From Arachis hypogaea (taxonomy: Eukaryota; Streptophyta; Magnoliopsida; Fabales; Fabaceae), in contig NC_092038.1 in assembly GCF_003086295.3 (NCBI RefSeq), positions 104,935,837 to 104,999,836 on the forward strand: a stretch of 64,000 nucleotides of DNA. The letters run 5' to 3'. Below, piece by piece: positions 21,447 to 34,218 of this stretch. The notes under the pieces were generated by a model, which saw only the letters and a list, made by a program, of their open reading frames with translations, had not been told where the DNA came from and ran no database searches. Numbering within the stretch: position 1 is the stretch's first letter; each line of letters begins with the position of its first letter. Made by a program: the position numbers and the translations under genes.

Positions 21447-22956
21447 ATGAAAGAGAAGAAAACAAGAAAATATGGAATCCTCTATGTCACAGTATAGAGA
21501 TTCCTTGAAGTGTCAGAGGAAAATAAAAATAGAAGGAAGAGGTAGAAGAATTCGAACTTAGAAAGATAGTGTTCGAATTGTGCATTGAGGAGGAGTGTTA
21601 GTCCATAAATAGAATGATGTGAGAAGAGGGAAAGAAATTTTCGAAAATTAAAGTGAATTAAGTAAAAGAAATTTTGAAAAATGGTAATTGATTTTCGAAA
21701 ACTAAGATTGGGAAAGAAATTAAGTGATTTTTGAAAAAGATTTTGAAATTAGAAATCAAAAAGATATGATCGAAAACTATTTTGAAAAAGATATGATTAA
21801 AAAGATATGATTGAAAAGTTATGGTTTTAAAGAGATATGATTGAAAAACAATTAAAAAGATTTGATTTTTAAAATTAATGACTTGGCTAACAAGAAAAGA
21901 TATGATTCAAACATTAAACCTTTCTCAACAGAAATGGCAACATACTTGAAATGTTGAATGAAATCATTAATTGTTAGCAAGTATTTTTGAAAAATGGAAA
22001 GAAATTAATTTTGAAAAGATATGATTGAGAAGATATGATTTGAAAAAGATTTGATTTTGAAAAATTTTGAAAACTTGAAAAAAAATTGCATTAAAAACAA
22101 AATCTTCCCTCTTGTGCCATCCTGGCGTTAAACGCCCAGAATGGTATACATTATGGCGTTTAACGCCCAAAATGCTACCCTTTTGGGTGTTAAACGCCCA
22201 GCCAGGCACCCTGGCTGGCGTTTAAACGCTAGTTTTCCTTCCTCGCTGGGCGTTTTGAACGTCCAGCTTTTTCTGTGTAATTCCTCTGCTGAATGTTCTG
22301 AATCTTCAATTCCCCTGTATTATTGACTATGCAAAGACACAAATTAAAAAAAATTTGGATTTTTAATAATGAGGAACACTCAAAATGAAACTAAGATCAA
22401 ATAAACAATGCATGCAAGACACTAAACTTAGAAGATTGTATACTACTGACACTAACAAATTGAGAATGCATATGAGAAACAACAAAACACTCAAGACAAG
22501 AGAATTTAAAGATCAGAGCAAGTAAATCATCAAGAATAACTTGAAGATCAATGAAGACATATGAACAATGCAAGAAGAACAGAAACATGCAATTGACACC
22601 AAACTTAAAATGAAACACTAGACTCAAACATACAATATTTTTGGTTTTTATGATTTTGTATTTTTTTATTTTTTTTGAAAACTATGTGGAAAAAGAAAAT
22701 AAGGATATCAAAATTCTTAATGAGAATTCCAGGAATCATGCAATGTTAGTCTAAAGCTTCAGTCTAAAAAGATTAGACAAGGCTAGCCAAGCTTCAGCAG
22801 GACATTACATTCAAGAGCTAAATTGATGAAAATCAATCAGCTTTGGTGATGATAAGAACATCACCTTGAAACTCTAGAATTCATTCTCAAGAACTCTGAA
22901 GAAAAATACCTAATCTAAGCAACAAGATGAACCGTCAGTTGTCCAAACTCAAAATA
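21447..22956. other. E4 5' leader, A/G-rich with AGATATGATT reiterations
   Basis: About 1.5 kb without a conserved frame. On + it contains at least eight variants of AAAGATATGATT (about 21760-22060), and a small GGCGTTTAAC array at 22118-22270. The ~50 bases next to the PBS (22911-22956) are strongly conserved with E3 and E7. Confidence 0.7.
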
Positions 22957-22974
22957 TACCTGGCAACGGCGCCA
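22957..22974 (-). other. E4 primer binding site (tRNA-Asp)
   Basis: On - TGGCGCCGTTGCCAGGTA, two mismatches near its inner end to the tRNA-Asp complement, six bases from the LTR. Confidence 0.8.
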
Positions 22975-22980
22975 AAAACT

Positions 22981-24592
22981 TGGTGCACGAAATTATGATC
23001 ATCAATGGCGCAATCAACATGGTACGCTCAATTGCAATCTCAACTCTTTATCACAACTTGGCACAACTAACCAGCAAGTGCACTGGGTCGTCCAAGTAAT
23101 AAACCTTACGCGAGTAAGGGTCGATCCCACAGAGATTGTTGGTATGAAACAAGCTATGGTCATCTTGTAAATCTCAGTCAGGCAGATTCAAATGGTTATA
23201 GATGATTTATGAATAAGGCATAAAATAAAGATAGAGATACTTATGTAATTTATTGGTGAGAATTTCAGATAAGAGTATGGAGATGCTCTGTCCCTTTCGT
23301 CTCTCTACTTTCCTACTGTCTTCATCTAATCCTTCTTACTCCTTTCCATGGAAAGCTGTATGTTGGGCATCACCGTTGTCAGTGGCTACAATCCCGTCCT
23401 CTCAGTAAAAATGTTCAACACGCTCTGTCATAGCACGGCTAATCATCTGTCGGTTCTCAATTAGGTTGGAATAGAATCCATTGATTCTTTTGCGTCTGTC
23501 ACTAACGCCCAGCCTTCAGGAGTTTGAAGCTCGTCACAGTCATTCAATCCTCGAATCCTACTCAAAATACCACAGACAAGGTTTAGACCTTCCGGATTCT
23601 CTTGAATGCCGCCATCAATTCTAGCTTATACCACGATGATTCCGATTATGGAATCCAAGAGATAAACATTCAAGCCTTGTTTGCTTGTAGAACGGAAGTG
23701 GTTGTCAGGCACGCGTTCATAAGTGAAGATGATGATGAGTGTCACGTAATCATCACATTCATCAAGTTCTTGGGTGCAAATGAATACCTTAGAACAAGAA
23801 TAAGCTGAATTGAATAGAAGAACAATAGTAATTGCATTAATACTCGAGGTACAGCAGAGCTCCACACCTTAATCTATGGTGTGTAGAAACTCCACCGTTG
23901 AAAATACATAAGAACAAGGTGATCATTGGCTTCGGCCCCAGAGAGGGAACCAGAAGAACCAAGATGAAAATACAATAGCAAAAGGTCCTATTTGTAGAGA
24001 ACTAGTAGCTTAGGGTTTACAAAGATGAGTAAATGACATAAAAATCCACTTTCGGGCCCACTTGGTGTGTGCTTGGGCTGAGCATTGAAGCTTTCATGTG
24101 TAGAGACTTTTCTTGGAGTTAAACGCCAGCTTTTGTGCCAGTTTGGGCGTTTAACTCCCATTCTTGTGCCAGTTCCGTAGTTAAACGCCAGAATTCTTGA
24201 GCTGATTTAGAACGCCGGTTTGAGCCATCAAAACTCATACAAAGTATGGACTATTAAACATTGCTGGAAAGCCCAGGATGTCTACTTTCCAACGCAATTG
24301 AGAGCGCGTCAATTGAGCTTCTATAGCTCCAGAAAATCCACTTCGAGTGTAGGGAAGTCAGAATCCAACAGCATCTGGAGTCCTTTTCAGCCTCTGAATC
24401 AGATTTTTGCTCAGGTCCCTCAATTTCAGCTAGAAAATACCTGAAATCACAGAAAAACACACAAACTCATAGTAAAGTCCAGAAAAGTGAATTTTAACTA
24501 AAAAATAATCAAAATATAATAAAAACTAACTAAAACATACTAAAAACATACTAAAAACAATGCCAAAAAGCGTATAAATTATCCGCTCATCA
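22981..24592 (-). repeat. Right (5') LTR of E4
   Basis: 1612 bp, from TGGTGCACGAAATT to CCGCTCATCA on +. Hairpin CCTTAC/GTAAGG at 23104-23119. GGCGTTTAACTCC words near 24115-24190. Confidence 0.92.
23104..23119 (-). other. LTR-end hairpin in E4
   Basis: CCTTAC-GCGA-GTAAGG, followed on + by GGTCGATCCC; same site as 1450-1465 and intact in this copy. Confidence 0.6.
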
Positions 24593-24597
24593 GAAGC

Positions 24598-25711
24598 CTT
24601 GTTGAGGCTTTTGTTGATCCCTCCATGAGAAATTTAGATGATTTCTCCATGATGAATTATAGGTGTTTCCATAAGGTTCACCCATGTAATTTACCTTTGC
24701 TATTGCAGGGTTCTCAGGATCATAAGCTTCTTCAGAAGCTGCCTCTTTATTACTATTGGATGCATTTTGCCATCCATTCAGACTTTGAGAAATCATGTTG
24801 ACTTGCTGAGTCAACACTTTGTTCTGAGCCAATATGGCATTCAGAGCATCAATTTCAAGAACTCCCTTCCTCTGAGGCATCCCATTATTCACAGAGTTCC
24901 TCTCAGAAGTGTACATGAATTGGTTATTTGCAACCATGTCAATAAGTTCTTGAGCTTTTGTAGGCGTTTTCTTTAAGTGAATGGATCCACCTGCAAAATG
25001 GTCTAATGACATTTTGGAAAACTCAAATAGACCATAATAGAATATATCTAATATGGTCCATTCTGAAAACAATTCAGAAGGACACTTTTTGGTCATCTGC
25101 TTGTATCTTTCCCAAGCTTCATAGAGGGATTCACCATCTTTTTGTTTGAAGGTCTAAACATCCACTCTAAGCTTGCTCAGCTTTTAAGGAGGAAAGAATT
25201 TATCCAAGAAGGCTGTGACCAACTTATCCCAAGAGTCCAGGCTATCTTTAGGTTGTGAGTCCAACCATGTTCTAGCTCTATCTCTTACAGCAAAAGGGAA
25301 AAGCATGAGCCTGTAGACTTCAGGATTTACTCCATTTGTCTTAACAGTCTCATAAATCTGCAAGAACTCAGTTAAAAACTGATAAGGATCTTTAGATGGA
25401 AGTCCATGAAACTTGCAGCTCTGTTGTATTAGAGCAACTAATTGAGGTTTCAGCTCAAAATTGTTTGCTCCAATGGCCGGAATGGAGATGCTTCTTCCAT
25501 CAAATTTGGACGTTGGTTTAGTGAAATCACCTAGCATTCTCCTTGCATTATTGTTGTTGGGTTCGGCTGCCATCTCCTTCTCTTGTTCGAAAATTTCAGA
25601 AAGGTTATCTCTGGATTGTTGTAATTTAGCTTCTCTTAGTTTTCTCTTCAGAGTCCTTTCAAGTTCAGGATCAGCTTCAACAAGAGTGTCTTTTTCCTTG
25701 TTCCTGCTCAT
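24598..25711 (-). pseudogene. N-terminal part of E3 gag
   Basis: The ATG at 25711 opens MSRNKEKDTLVEADPELERT. The segment NNFELKPQLVALIQQSCKFHG leads into the gag core: LMLFPFAVRDRARTWLDSQPK and FFPP, then a stop at about 25184 (position of Lys/Gln after FFPP). Reading resumes at about 25096 with CPSELFSEWTILDIF, the SGGSIHLKKTP-like segment and VLEIDALNAILAQNKVLTQQ. It ends at the linker NSSWRNHLNFSW where E4 is inserted. Without E4 it runs on into 14657-13812. Confidence 0.8.
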
Positions 25712-27518
25712 ATGAAAGAGAAGAGAAAAAGAAAAGGAAGAAGAATCCTCTATATTTGGACAAAGAGGATCCTTATTATTAGTAGAAGAAGAAAGGAATA
25801 AAAGTGGAGAATCCAATCACAAGGGTGAGGATAGAGGCAGTGATTGGAGATGAAGAGAGGTGAAGAGAAGTGTTAGTGAATAAATAAAAAAATAGAAGAA
25901 GAGAAGAGAGGGAGAGTTCGAAAATAATTTTGAAAAAGTAGTTTATGATTCTCGAAAATTAAAGATAAGATATAATTAAAATTAAAATTTAAAACAATTA
26001 GTTAATTTAAAAGAATTTTGAAAAAGGGATGAGATATTTTCGAAAATTAGAGAGGGAAAAGTAGTTAGGTGGTTTTGAAAAAGATAAGAAACAAACAAAA
26101 AGTCAAATAGTTAGTTGAAAAAGATATTAAATTCAATTTTGAACAGATAAAAAGATAAGAAGTTAGATAAGATATTTTTAAATCAAATTTTGAAAAAGAT
26201 AAAATTTTAAAAAGATATGATAAAAAGATAGGATAAGAAGATATGATAAAAAGATATGATTGAAAAAGATTTAATTTTTAAAATTGAAATTAATTACTTA
26301 ACTAACAAGAAACTAAAAGATATGATTCTAGAATTTAAAGATTGAACCTTTCTTAACAAGAAAGTAACAAACTTCAAATTTTTGAATCAATCACATTAAT
26401 TGTTAGAGTAATTTCGAAAATTTTGAAATAAAATTAAGAAAAAGATTTTTGAAATTTTCGAAATTAATAAGATAAAAATGAAAAAGATTTGATTTGAAAA
26501 AGTTTTGAAAAGATAAGATTTTTGAAATTGAAAATTTGACTGACTTATAAGAAACAACTAATTTTTTTTTAAATTTTGACCAAGTCAACCCAAAATTTCG
26601 AAAATTTGGAGGGAAATAAGGAAAAGATACTTTTTTTATTTTTGAATTTTTTAATGAGGAGAGAGAAAAACATAAATATGACCCAAAACATGAAAATTTT
26701 GGATCAAAACACATGATGCATGCAAGAACACTATGAATGTCAAGATGAACATCAAGAACACTTTGAAGATCATGATGAACATCAAGAACATAATTTTGAA
26801 AAATTTTTGATGCAAAGAAAACATGCAAGACACTAAACTTAGAAATCTTTAATGCATGGACTCTAACAAACGAAAAATGCATATGAAAAACAACAAACAA
26901 CACAAAACAAGAAAACATCAAGATCAAACAAGAAGACTTACCAAGAACAACTTAAAGATCATGAAGAACACTATGAATGCATGAATTTTCGAAAAATGTA
27001 AGAAAAATTTTTAAAGCATGCAATTGACACCAAACTTAAAAGTTGACTCAAGACTCAAACAAGAAACACAAAATATTTTGATTTTTATGATTTTATGATT
27101 TTTTTTGTATTTTTATTATTTTTTTCGAAAAACATTTGGAAAAAGAAAATAAGAAATTCAAAATCTTTAAGAAGAATTCTAGGAATCTTTTTATGTTAGC
27201 CTAAAGCTCCAATCAAAGGGTTTGACATGGCTTAACACCAGTCAGCTTTAGGATGGAATTACATGCATTGTAGTGATTAGGTGAAGACCAATTCCAAAGG
27301 AGTTTGAATATGGCTTTTCAGCCAGCCAGGATTAAATATGCTTTATGAAACTCTGGAATCCATCCTTAAATGTTTTGAAGCCATAGAATGATTTATTAAA
27401 AAAAAATTTCGAAAATAGGAATAAATTTTTTTTTGAAAGATTTTTGAAAAGTTTTTGAAAAGAAAATTACCTAATCTGAGCAACAAGATGAACCGTCAGT
27501 TGTCCATACTCGAACAAT
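25712..27518. other. E3 5' leader, A/G-rich, no gene seen
   Basis: Many AAAAGATATGAT / GAAAAAGATTTGAT variants on + (about 26100-26500) and two CACCAAACTTA-type motif copies (about 26832, 27027). The last ~50 bases before the PBS match E4 and E7. A possible splice donor (AG|GTAATT on -) lies at 27472-27465. Confidence 0.65.
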
Positions 27519-27536
27519 TCCCCGGCAACGGTGCCA
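27519..27536 (-). other. E3 primer binding site (tRNA-Asp)
   Basis: On - TGGCACCGTTGCCGGGGA, one mismatch to the tRNA-Asp complement. Confidence 0.85.
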
Positions 27537-27542
27537 AAAACT

Positions 27543-29219
27543 TGGTGGGCGGATTTGTGATCATCAACAATGGCTCCAATAATTTGGTAGCTCTCACACG
27601 TGAATTACACTTAGTCATAACTCCGCACAACTAACCAGCAAGTGCACTGGGTCGTCCAAGTAATACCTTACGTGAGTAAGGGTCGATCCCACGGAGATTG
27701 TTGGTATGAAGCAATCTATGGTCATCTTGTAAATCTCAGTCAGGCTGATTCAAATATGATTGGATTAGATATTCAAAAGATAAATAAAATAAACAGGAAA
27801 TAAAGATAAAGTTACTCATGTTATCCAATGGTGGGAATTTTAGATAGGTGCATGGAGGTGCTGTGTTCCTTCCAAATCTCTACTTTCTTATTACATTCAT
27901 CCAATCCTTCTTACTCCTTTCCATGGCAAGCTGTATGTAGGGCATCACCGTTTTCAATGGCTACATCCCATCCTCTCAGTGAAAAAGGTCCAAATGCTCT
28001 GTCATAGCACGGCTAATCATCTGTCAGTTCTCAATCAGGTTTGGAATAGAATCCAGTGATTCTTTTGCGTTTGTCACTAATGCCCAGCCTTCAGGAGTTT
28101 GAAGCTCATTACAGTCATTCAATCCCGAAGTCCTACTCGAAATACCACAGACAAGGTTAGACTTTTCGAATTCCCATGAATGTCGCCATCAATTCTAGCT
28201 TATACCACGAAGATTCTGATTAAGGAATCCAAGAGATATGCGCCCGGTCTAAGGTAGAACGGAAGTTGTTGTCAGTCACGCGCGTTCATAGGTGAGAATG
28301 ATGATGAGTGTCACGGATCATCACATTCATCAAGTTGAAGTGCAACGAATATCTTAGAGCAGGAATAAATTGAATTGGATAGAAAATAATAGTAATTGCA
28401 TTGAAACTTGAGGTACAGCAGAGCTCCACACGCTTAATCTATGGTGTGTAGAAACTCCACCGTTGAAAATACATAAGTGAAAGGTCTAGGCATGGCCGAA
28501 TGGCCAGCCTCCAAAACGTGATCAATAGTCTCCTAAGATGAATAATAAAATAAAACTGAGACCAAAGATGTAACGTGGTCAAAAGGGCGACTAATACACT
28601 AGTAAAAAGTCTTATTTATACTAAACTAGCTACTAGGGTTTACAAGAGTAAGTAATTGATGCATAAATCCACTTCCGGGGCCCACTTGGTGTGTTCTTGG
28701 GCTGAGCTTGATCTATCCACGAGCTGAGGCTTCTCTTGGAGTTGAACGCTAAGTTGTAACGTGTTTTGGGCGTTCAACTCTGGTTCATGACGTGTTTCTG
28801 GTGTTTGACTCCAGAATGCAGCATGGAACTGGCGTTGAGCGCCAGTTTTCGTCATCAAATTCTGAATAAAGTATGGACTATTATGTATTTCTGGAAAGCT
28901 CTGGATGTCTACTTTCTAACGCTGTTGAGAGTGCGCCATCTGGAGTTTTGTAGCTCCAGAAAATCTATTTCGGGTGCAGGGAGGTCAGATTCCAACAGCA
29001 TCAGCAGTCCTTTGTCAGCCTCCTATCAGAGTTTTGCTTAGGTCCTTCAATTTCAGCCAGAAAATACCTGAAATCACAGAAAAACACACAAACTCATAGT
29101 AAAGTCCAAAAATGTGAATTTAGCATAAAAACTAATGAAAATATCCCTAAAAGTAACTAGATCATACTAAAAACTACCTAAAAACAATGCCAAAAAGCAT
29201 ATAAATTATCCGCTCATCA
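27543..29219 (-). repeat. Right (5') LTR of E3
   Basis: 1677 bp, TGGTGGGCGGATTTG to CCGCTCATCA on +. Intact hairpin at 27666-27681. GGCGTTCAACTC words near 28740-28850. Confidence 0.9.
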
Positions 29220-29565
29220 TCTTCCCTAGGAGTTGCAATTAAAGTGTCAATTATTGGCTATGAGAAAATAGGGGTTGGATGTTAGCAATTGGCAAGAAAT
29301 TAAAAGGCAAGAAGGTAACTTAACATTCAAGAAATTAAATGAAGGCAAGTAAAGGTAATGAAAATAGAATTTAAATACTAAAAGAGCTCTTGGTGAGGAT
29401 TGGGTAATTAGGGATTTCTATCCTAGTAGTGGACCACAAACATGGTAATTGTGTGTGAATTAATCCCAATTAGTCAACCCTACATCGAGGATAAGTCAAA
29501 AGGGCATAATTAACCTTAATCCACAAGTCCTAGCCAACTCACTAATTAACTTAGTGAAAGGCTAG
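29220..29565. other. 346-bp remnant between E3 and E5
   Basis: A/T-rich, no frame, no match to other parts of the window that I can see. Its style (CAATTAGTCAACCCTACATC, CTAGCCAACTCACTAATTAA) suggests a piece of yet another LTR, the oldest layer here. Confidence 0.4.
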
Positions 29566-29633
29566 TGATGAGGGAAAAACGATTCCACACAAACTCACTG
29601 ACAAGTGTACCGGGTCGCATCAAGTAGTAATAA

Positions 29634-29647
29634 CTCACAAGAGTGAG
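29634..29647 (-). other. LTR-end hairpin, E5 version
   Basis: CTCAC and GTGAG pair around a four-base loop, after GATTGAC and before TTATTACTACTTG on the - strand. Confidence 0.6.
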
Positions 29648-30505
29648 GTCAATCCCATAGGGATTGATGGATTGAGCAACTTTAGTATGGTGATGAATTT
29701 AATTAAGCGAATATTTGATGATTTGAGTGGAACTTGATTAACAGAAGTTAAATTGCAAGAAAATAAAAAAGGAGAAGGTAAATTGACAAAATATTAAAGT
29801 GCAGAAGAAGTAAATTGTGGAAACTTAAAGTGCAAGAAAGTAAAAGAGCTGAAACTTAAAGTGCAAGAAACTAAAAGAACTGAAACTTAAATTGCAAGAA
29901 ATGTAAATTGCTGAATTTAAATCGCTAGGAAACCTAAATTGCATGAAGAATAAAGGGATTTGGGTACTGGGATTCAAAACTGAACTAGAAATTGCAAATT
30001 GCAGTAAATTAAAGAAGTATGAGATGTAGAGATTCAGATCAAGATCTCAGTAGCAAATCAGAGATGGAAAATCTCATAAGAATCAAAACAGCAAGGAAAC
30101 TTAGATCCACTCTGAAATTCTAAAGAGAAATTGACAATTTCAGTAAAATAAAAAAATCAGAAAGAAAGTCTAGAGCTCAATTGTTCTCTTGTCAAAATAG
30201 AAAAGAAGAAATTGCAGAAGAAATTAAATGAAAATGGAAAAGAAAGTTAAGATCCAATTTCAAATCCTTAGAACTATAAAGAGGAAAAGTAAAAGAGGAT
30301 TCTCAGATGAAGAATTTCAGTGGAGTTCTCCAATCTGAGTTCCAAGACCCAAGATAGAAAATAGAAGTTGCAGAAGAAAGAAAATGAACAAAGAAAACAA
30401 ACTTAGATCTAATCTCAATTCCCAAATTCTCAAAAGGAAAATTAAAAGAAAACTAAAAGTGAGCTAAAGGTAAAAGCAAAGGGTCCTTCTCAAATCAAAA
30501 TTTCT

Positions 30506-30515
30506 CCTATTTATA
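30506..30515 (-). promoter_or_regulatory. Putative TATA box of the E5 LTR
   Basis: TATAAATAGG on the - strand, a strong plant TATA match in mid-LTR. Confidence 0.55.
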
Positions 30516-30599
30516 CACTTTCTATTTCCATCATTAAGCTTTTAGAATGGGCTTTTGGGTTGGCCTTGAATGAAAGTGGGTCAGGGTGCATTGTAGCTC

Positions 30600-31020
30600 C
30601 TTCCAGTGGAGTGCTCCGTGCAATTAGTGAACGCTGCGTTCACTTCCTTTTGGTGCACCAATTTGGTGCGCATGTTGCTTCTCCAGCGCTTGCTATTTGA
30701 GCGCTACGCTCCTTGAGTGAGCGCTCCCTCTTGGTTGAGCGCTTCCTTATGGCGCTCCCTTAGTGAGTGCTACACTCTCAATTTGAGCGCTAGCTCTTTT
30801 GGTGCTCCTTGGTGTGCAACTCCTTCTACTGGCGTTTCCTTAGTGAACACTACGTTGGGACAATGAGCGCTACCTATGCTGTACGGAAGGCAAATCCTTC
30901 GCTCCCCAAGCTGAAACTCACGAAAAAGTTCACAAAGTGAGCGTGGCACTCACTTCCAAAGTGAACGCTAGCTGTGTTGGCTATTGAGCATGGTGCTTCC
31001 TTTTTGAATGCAACGCTTTA
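30600..31020. repeat. GAGCGCT / AGTGAACGC word array in the E5 LTR
   Basis: A dozen or more variants such as TGAGCGCTACGCTC, GTGAGCGCTCCC and GTGAACGCTGCGTTCAC. Several are near-palindromes. It is the E5 counterpart of the other family-specific arrays. Confidence 0.75.
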
Positions 31021-31292
31021 CTGATTGTATTCTCTTTCTCTTCATTTCTTTACCTACAAGCAACCAAACAAGCAATCAAAGTCTCACCAAATTCACAAGG
31101 TCTTTGCATTGTTCATGAAATCAATTAATTCTAGCATAAACCTTATGATTTTGTGTAAAATAAATTATGTTTGATTGATTCAAAATGATAATGAAATTTC
31201 ACTCCAATCACTTATTGTGCAAGAAAGTGCATAAAACAAAATGAAATTAATGAAAAATGCTTGTAAAAATAGCATAAGATGACTTGTCATCA

Positions 31293-31766
31293 CAACACCA
31301 AACTTAAACGTTGCTTGTCCCCAAGCAAGCACTAAACATGAGAAGAAATGAAATGAAACTGAGAAGTATATATGTCCTTATTTAGCAGGTAATAGAACTT
31401 AGACTATGAGGTTTATGCAGACAAGATGCAGCTCAATTATTCTTGGCTGTCTGATATGAAATGTCCCGTGAGAATTCACTAGAGTTGCTGCTATAATTCC
31501 TTGTTCTTTCATTGGTCCCTGTTGGATTTTTCCTTCTTTCTTTTGCTTCAGAAGCTTAGGAACATTTGGCTCAATTTTTCTCAACACTTCTTCACTACAG
31601 ACACTTGGCTCACAATTCTTCTTAGGAACATTGATGCCCAGCATCTCTTTGGATCACTAAATGCTTTGTAACTAGGTTGCTCTTGGTAATGGACTTTCGG
31701 TTGGTAATCCCGGATTTGTTAATTCAAGTTACCAAATTTTAAAAGACTCTTCAGAACCTAATTATC
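31293..31766 (-). other. E5 3' internal end with a short ORF remnant
   Basis: Polypurine tract at the LTR edge. A 80-codon - strand frame (31399-31644, starting MLGINVPKKNCEP) is open, but I do not recognise it and it may be chance. Cut at 31766 by the solo LTR E6. Confidence 0.45.
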
Positions 31767-32060
31767 TGATGCGTGTGCATCATTGCCTACTTTTAGTAGT
31801 CATTTCAGTAGATTTCTGTTTAGTTTTCATACAAATATTGCCAATATATGAGTAATAGCATGAAAAATCTCTGCATGAAACAAAATCTCAAGCATAGGTG
31901 AATTTTAGCTAATATACAGGGTAAATATGATAAAATAGATCACACTAAGTGAAGTTTTGATTTTGAGTATTATTAGCACACTTAGTATCTAAAGATCATC
32001 TTGTATGTTACCTTGATGCACTTTGTTTGTTTGATTTCAGGCCAAAAGAAGCAGAGAAGA

Positions 32061-33080
32061 GCCACGTTAGTGGCTACGTTAGTGCTACTAACGTGGGCAC
32101 TAATGTGGAAGGAAGGAAAGTTGGAACGTTAGTGGGAACGTTAATGGCATTAACTTTGAAGAAGGGCCAACGTTAGTGGAAAACGTGAGTGCCACTAACG
32201 TTTGCGAAGGTGCAAAAAGACTCATGTTAACAGCCACGTTAACTAAGTTAACGTGGTAGTTAACCTGGAAGGAAAGGGAGATGCCAACGTTAGTGGAAAA
32301 AGTGAGTGCCACTAACCTTGGCGAAGCAAAAAAGACCCACGTTAACTTCCACATTAACTAAGTTAACGTGGTAGTTAACGTGGGCAAAAGTCCCACCTGG
32401 CAGCCTGACCATGCCTTCTTCAAACATGTATAACTTGAGCCACAAAGCTCCAAATGAAGTGATTCCAGTGGCATTGGAAAGTAGAATTCTAGAGCTTTCC
32501 AAGCATATATGGCACTACATGATTGACACTAAATATGAGGGAGAAAATTTGTCCCGAAAGTGCAAAGATGAAGATGGTATCAACCTGTAGTAAGGCCAAC
32601 TGACCTCTTCACATTCCAAGAAGTGTAACTCGAGTTGTAGAGCTCCAAATGATGCGTTTCCAAACGCGTTGGAAAGTAGACATCCAGAGCTTTCCAACAA
32701 TATATAATAGTATGGGGTGGACATTGATTTTGAGCTCTAGAACTTGGAAATATTAAGCCCCTGGTCGCTAGCATTATCGGGACTCACGTTTTCCATTAAC
32801 ACTAGCGACTATACCAGCGATCATGTCCACTTCAAAGGAGCATAACTTGAGTTACAGAGGTCCATTTGAGGTGATTCTAATTGCATTAGAAATCTGACAT
32901 TCAGAGCTTTCTAACGATATATAATACTCTATAGTGGGCATGCAATTGGAGTACAAACAAGAGGCATCTTTTAAGCCCCAAAAACACCAATTGGTAACAA
33001 GTGCAACGTTAGCCACAATAACTTTGGCACTAACGCCACACTTGTAGCGTTAGTGTGGCTAACGACAGTACTAACGTTGC
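32061..33080. repeat. ACGTTAGTG / CACGTTAAC inverted-repeat arrays in E6
   Basis: Two clusters (32061-32390 and 33001-33080). Words such as CACTAACGTTGG and its complement alternate, and arms like CCACGTTAACT...AGTTAACGTGG lie face to face. E9 has a longer version. Confidence 0.85.
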
Positions 33081-33243
33081 ACCTGGACCTCAACTTGATT
33101 CACTTCTCTCTCAAGTCCACTTCAAAGCTCAAGCAAGCAAGCCCACAATTGTCAACCAATCAAGGCCACAAGAAGCATCTAGAATAGGAATTTTCATTTA
33201 ATTGTAATTTGCTTTTAATTACATTTTGTAATTTAGGAGAGCC

Positions 33244-33251
33244 TATATAAA
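33244..33251 (+). promoter_or_regulatory. Putative TATA box of E6
   Basis: TATATAAA followed by GGCC, about 2/3 into the LTR, in the transcribed sense. Confidence 0.55.
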
Positions 33252-34218
33252 GGCCTTAGTCTTTACATTCAAAGAGGACTGAAACATAGAATTGAAGGAA
33301 GGGGGAGAGAGTGAAGACCAATTCGAATTTCTGTGAATTGGCACACTCCAAGGGGAGTGGGTCTTCGAACCCCTCCCCTCAATCACTCTTCTTCCTTTTC
33401 TCTTGTTTTCTTCCTTAGGAGTAGTTTCTTTTCTTTGTACCTTCCATTTATGAATTTTGAAGTTTCAATTTCAGTTTAATCTTTATCTTTATTTTTCTGC
33501 ACTTTCTTCCTTTTCTATTTTGGTAGAGCAATGATCAACTAACTCTTTTCATTGGGTTAGAGAGCTCTATTGTGATTCAATGGATCAATTGTAGTTCTTA
33601 TTCTTCTTCTTCTTTCTTTTTTCTTGATTTTACTAGAGAGATTTCAATCTTAATTCAATTGGGTAATTGTCTTGGAAGAGAAATTGCTCATACTTGGATT
33701 TCCTCTGAACATTGGAAGAGGAATGAGGAAATCATGCTAGAAATGCTCTCTCACATTAGATTAGTTTGGGGGTTGGATGGATATTGTGACATTTAATCCT
33801 ACCAATACTTTGATCTATGAATGTGTATGGTATAATCAGTGACCACACTTCATCTCTTCCCATGAGCAATTAAATCAAGGAATTGGGCAATTGTTCAAGC
33901 TTAGAGAGATTGGATTGCCAAGGAATTGGGATCTAATCACTTAAGATTTCCAAGGAGATCAATGAATGAATTGATTGAGGAAGAGATGAGAATGAACTTG
34001 ATCCAGAGGATTGCAATATCTCTTGATCCCAATGTTCATTTTATTTTTAGTTCTTACATTTACTTTTCTTGCCATTTTACTTTTCTGCACTTTATTGCTT
34101 TCTTTACTTTTATGCCTTTTACATTTCCTTGTTACTTCTCACTTCAATATGATTCGTCTAACTAGGATAATCAATTAACCATTGATTGCTTAATCCGTTA
34201 ATCTCTGTGGGATTCGAC

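Larger units (their letters stand above)
14663..24592 (-). mobile_element. E4, complete RT-less TGATGAGC-type element nested in E3
   Basis: Both LTRs are 1612 bp and the ends are TG...CA. The flanks AAAGC (14658-14662) and GAAGC (24593-24597) look like a 5-bp duplication with one change. The insertion splits the E3 gag linker: the two sides rejoin into the same segment seen unbroken in E7 near 52240. Internal order on the - strand: PBS, ~1.5-kb leader, gag-protease, palindrome array, ORF2, polypurine tract. No pol. Confidence 0.9.
7913..29219 (-). mobile_element. E3, RT-less TGATGAGC-type LTR retrotransposon (split by E3a fragment and E4)
   Basis: Two LTRs of the same family flank a - strand internal region: PBS at 27519-27536, long leader, gag-protease, palindrome array, ORF2, polypurine tract. 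There is no RT, RNase H or integrase between protease and ORF2, the same arrangement as in E4 and E7. The gag-protease frame is interrupted at 24592/14663 by E4 and at 13134-13811 by an LTR fragment. The left LTR lacks 44 terminal bases because E2 inserted there. The right flank is TCTTC; no left duplication is available. Confidence 0.85.
29566..31292 (-). repeat. Left (3') LTR of E5
   Basis: About 1.73 kb; on - it starts TGATGACAAGTC and ends TTTCCCTCATCA. The inner edge adjoins AAGTTTGGTGTTG, the polypurine motif also used by the TGATGAGC family. TATA box near 30510, GAGCGCT-word array, hairpin at 29634-29647. The left boundary could be three bases further right. Confidence 0.75.

Noticed and set aside
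29220..29565. Possible single-copy host sequence between E3 and E5
   Set aside because: No frame or gene signal, and the style resembles another LTR; cannot be called unique from this window.
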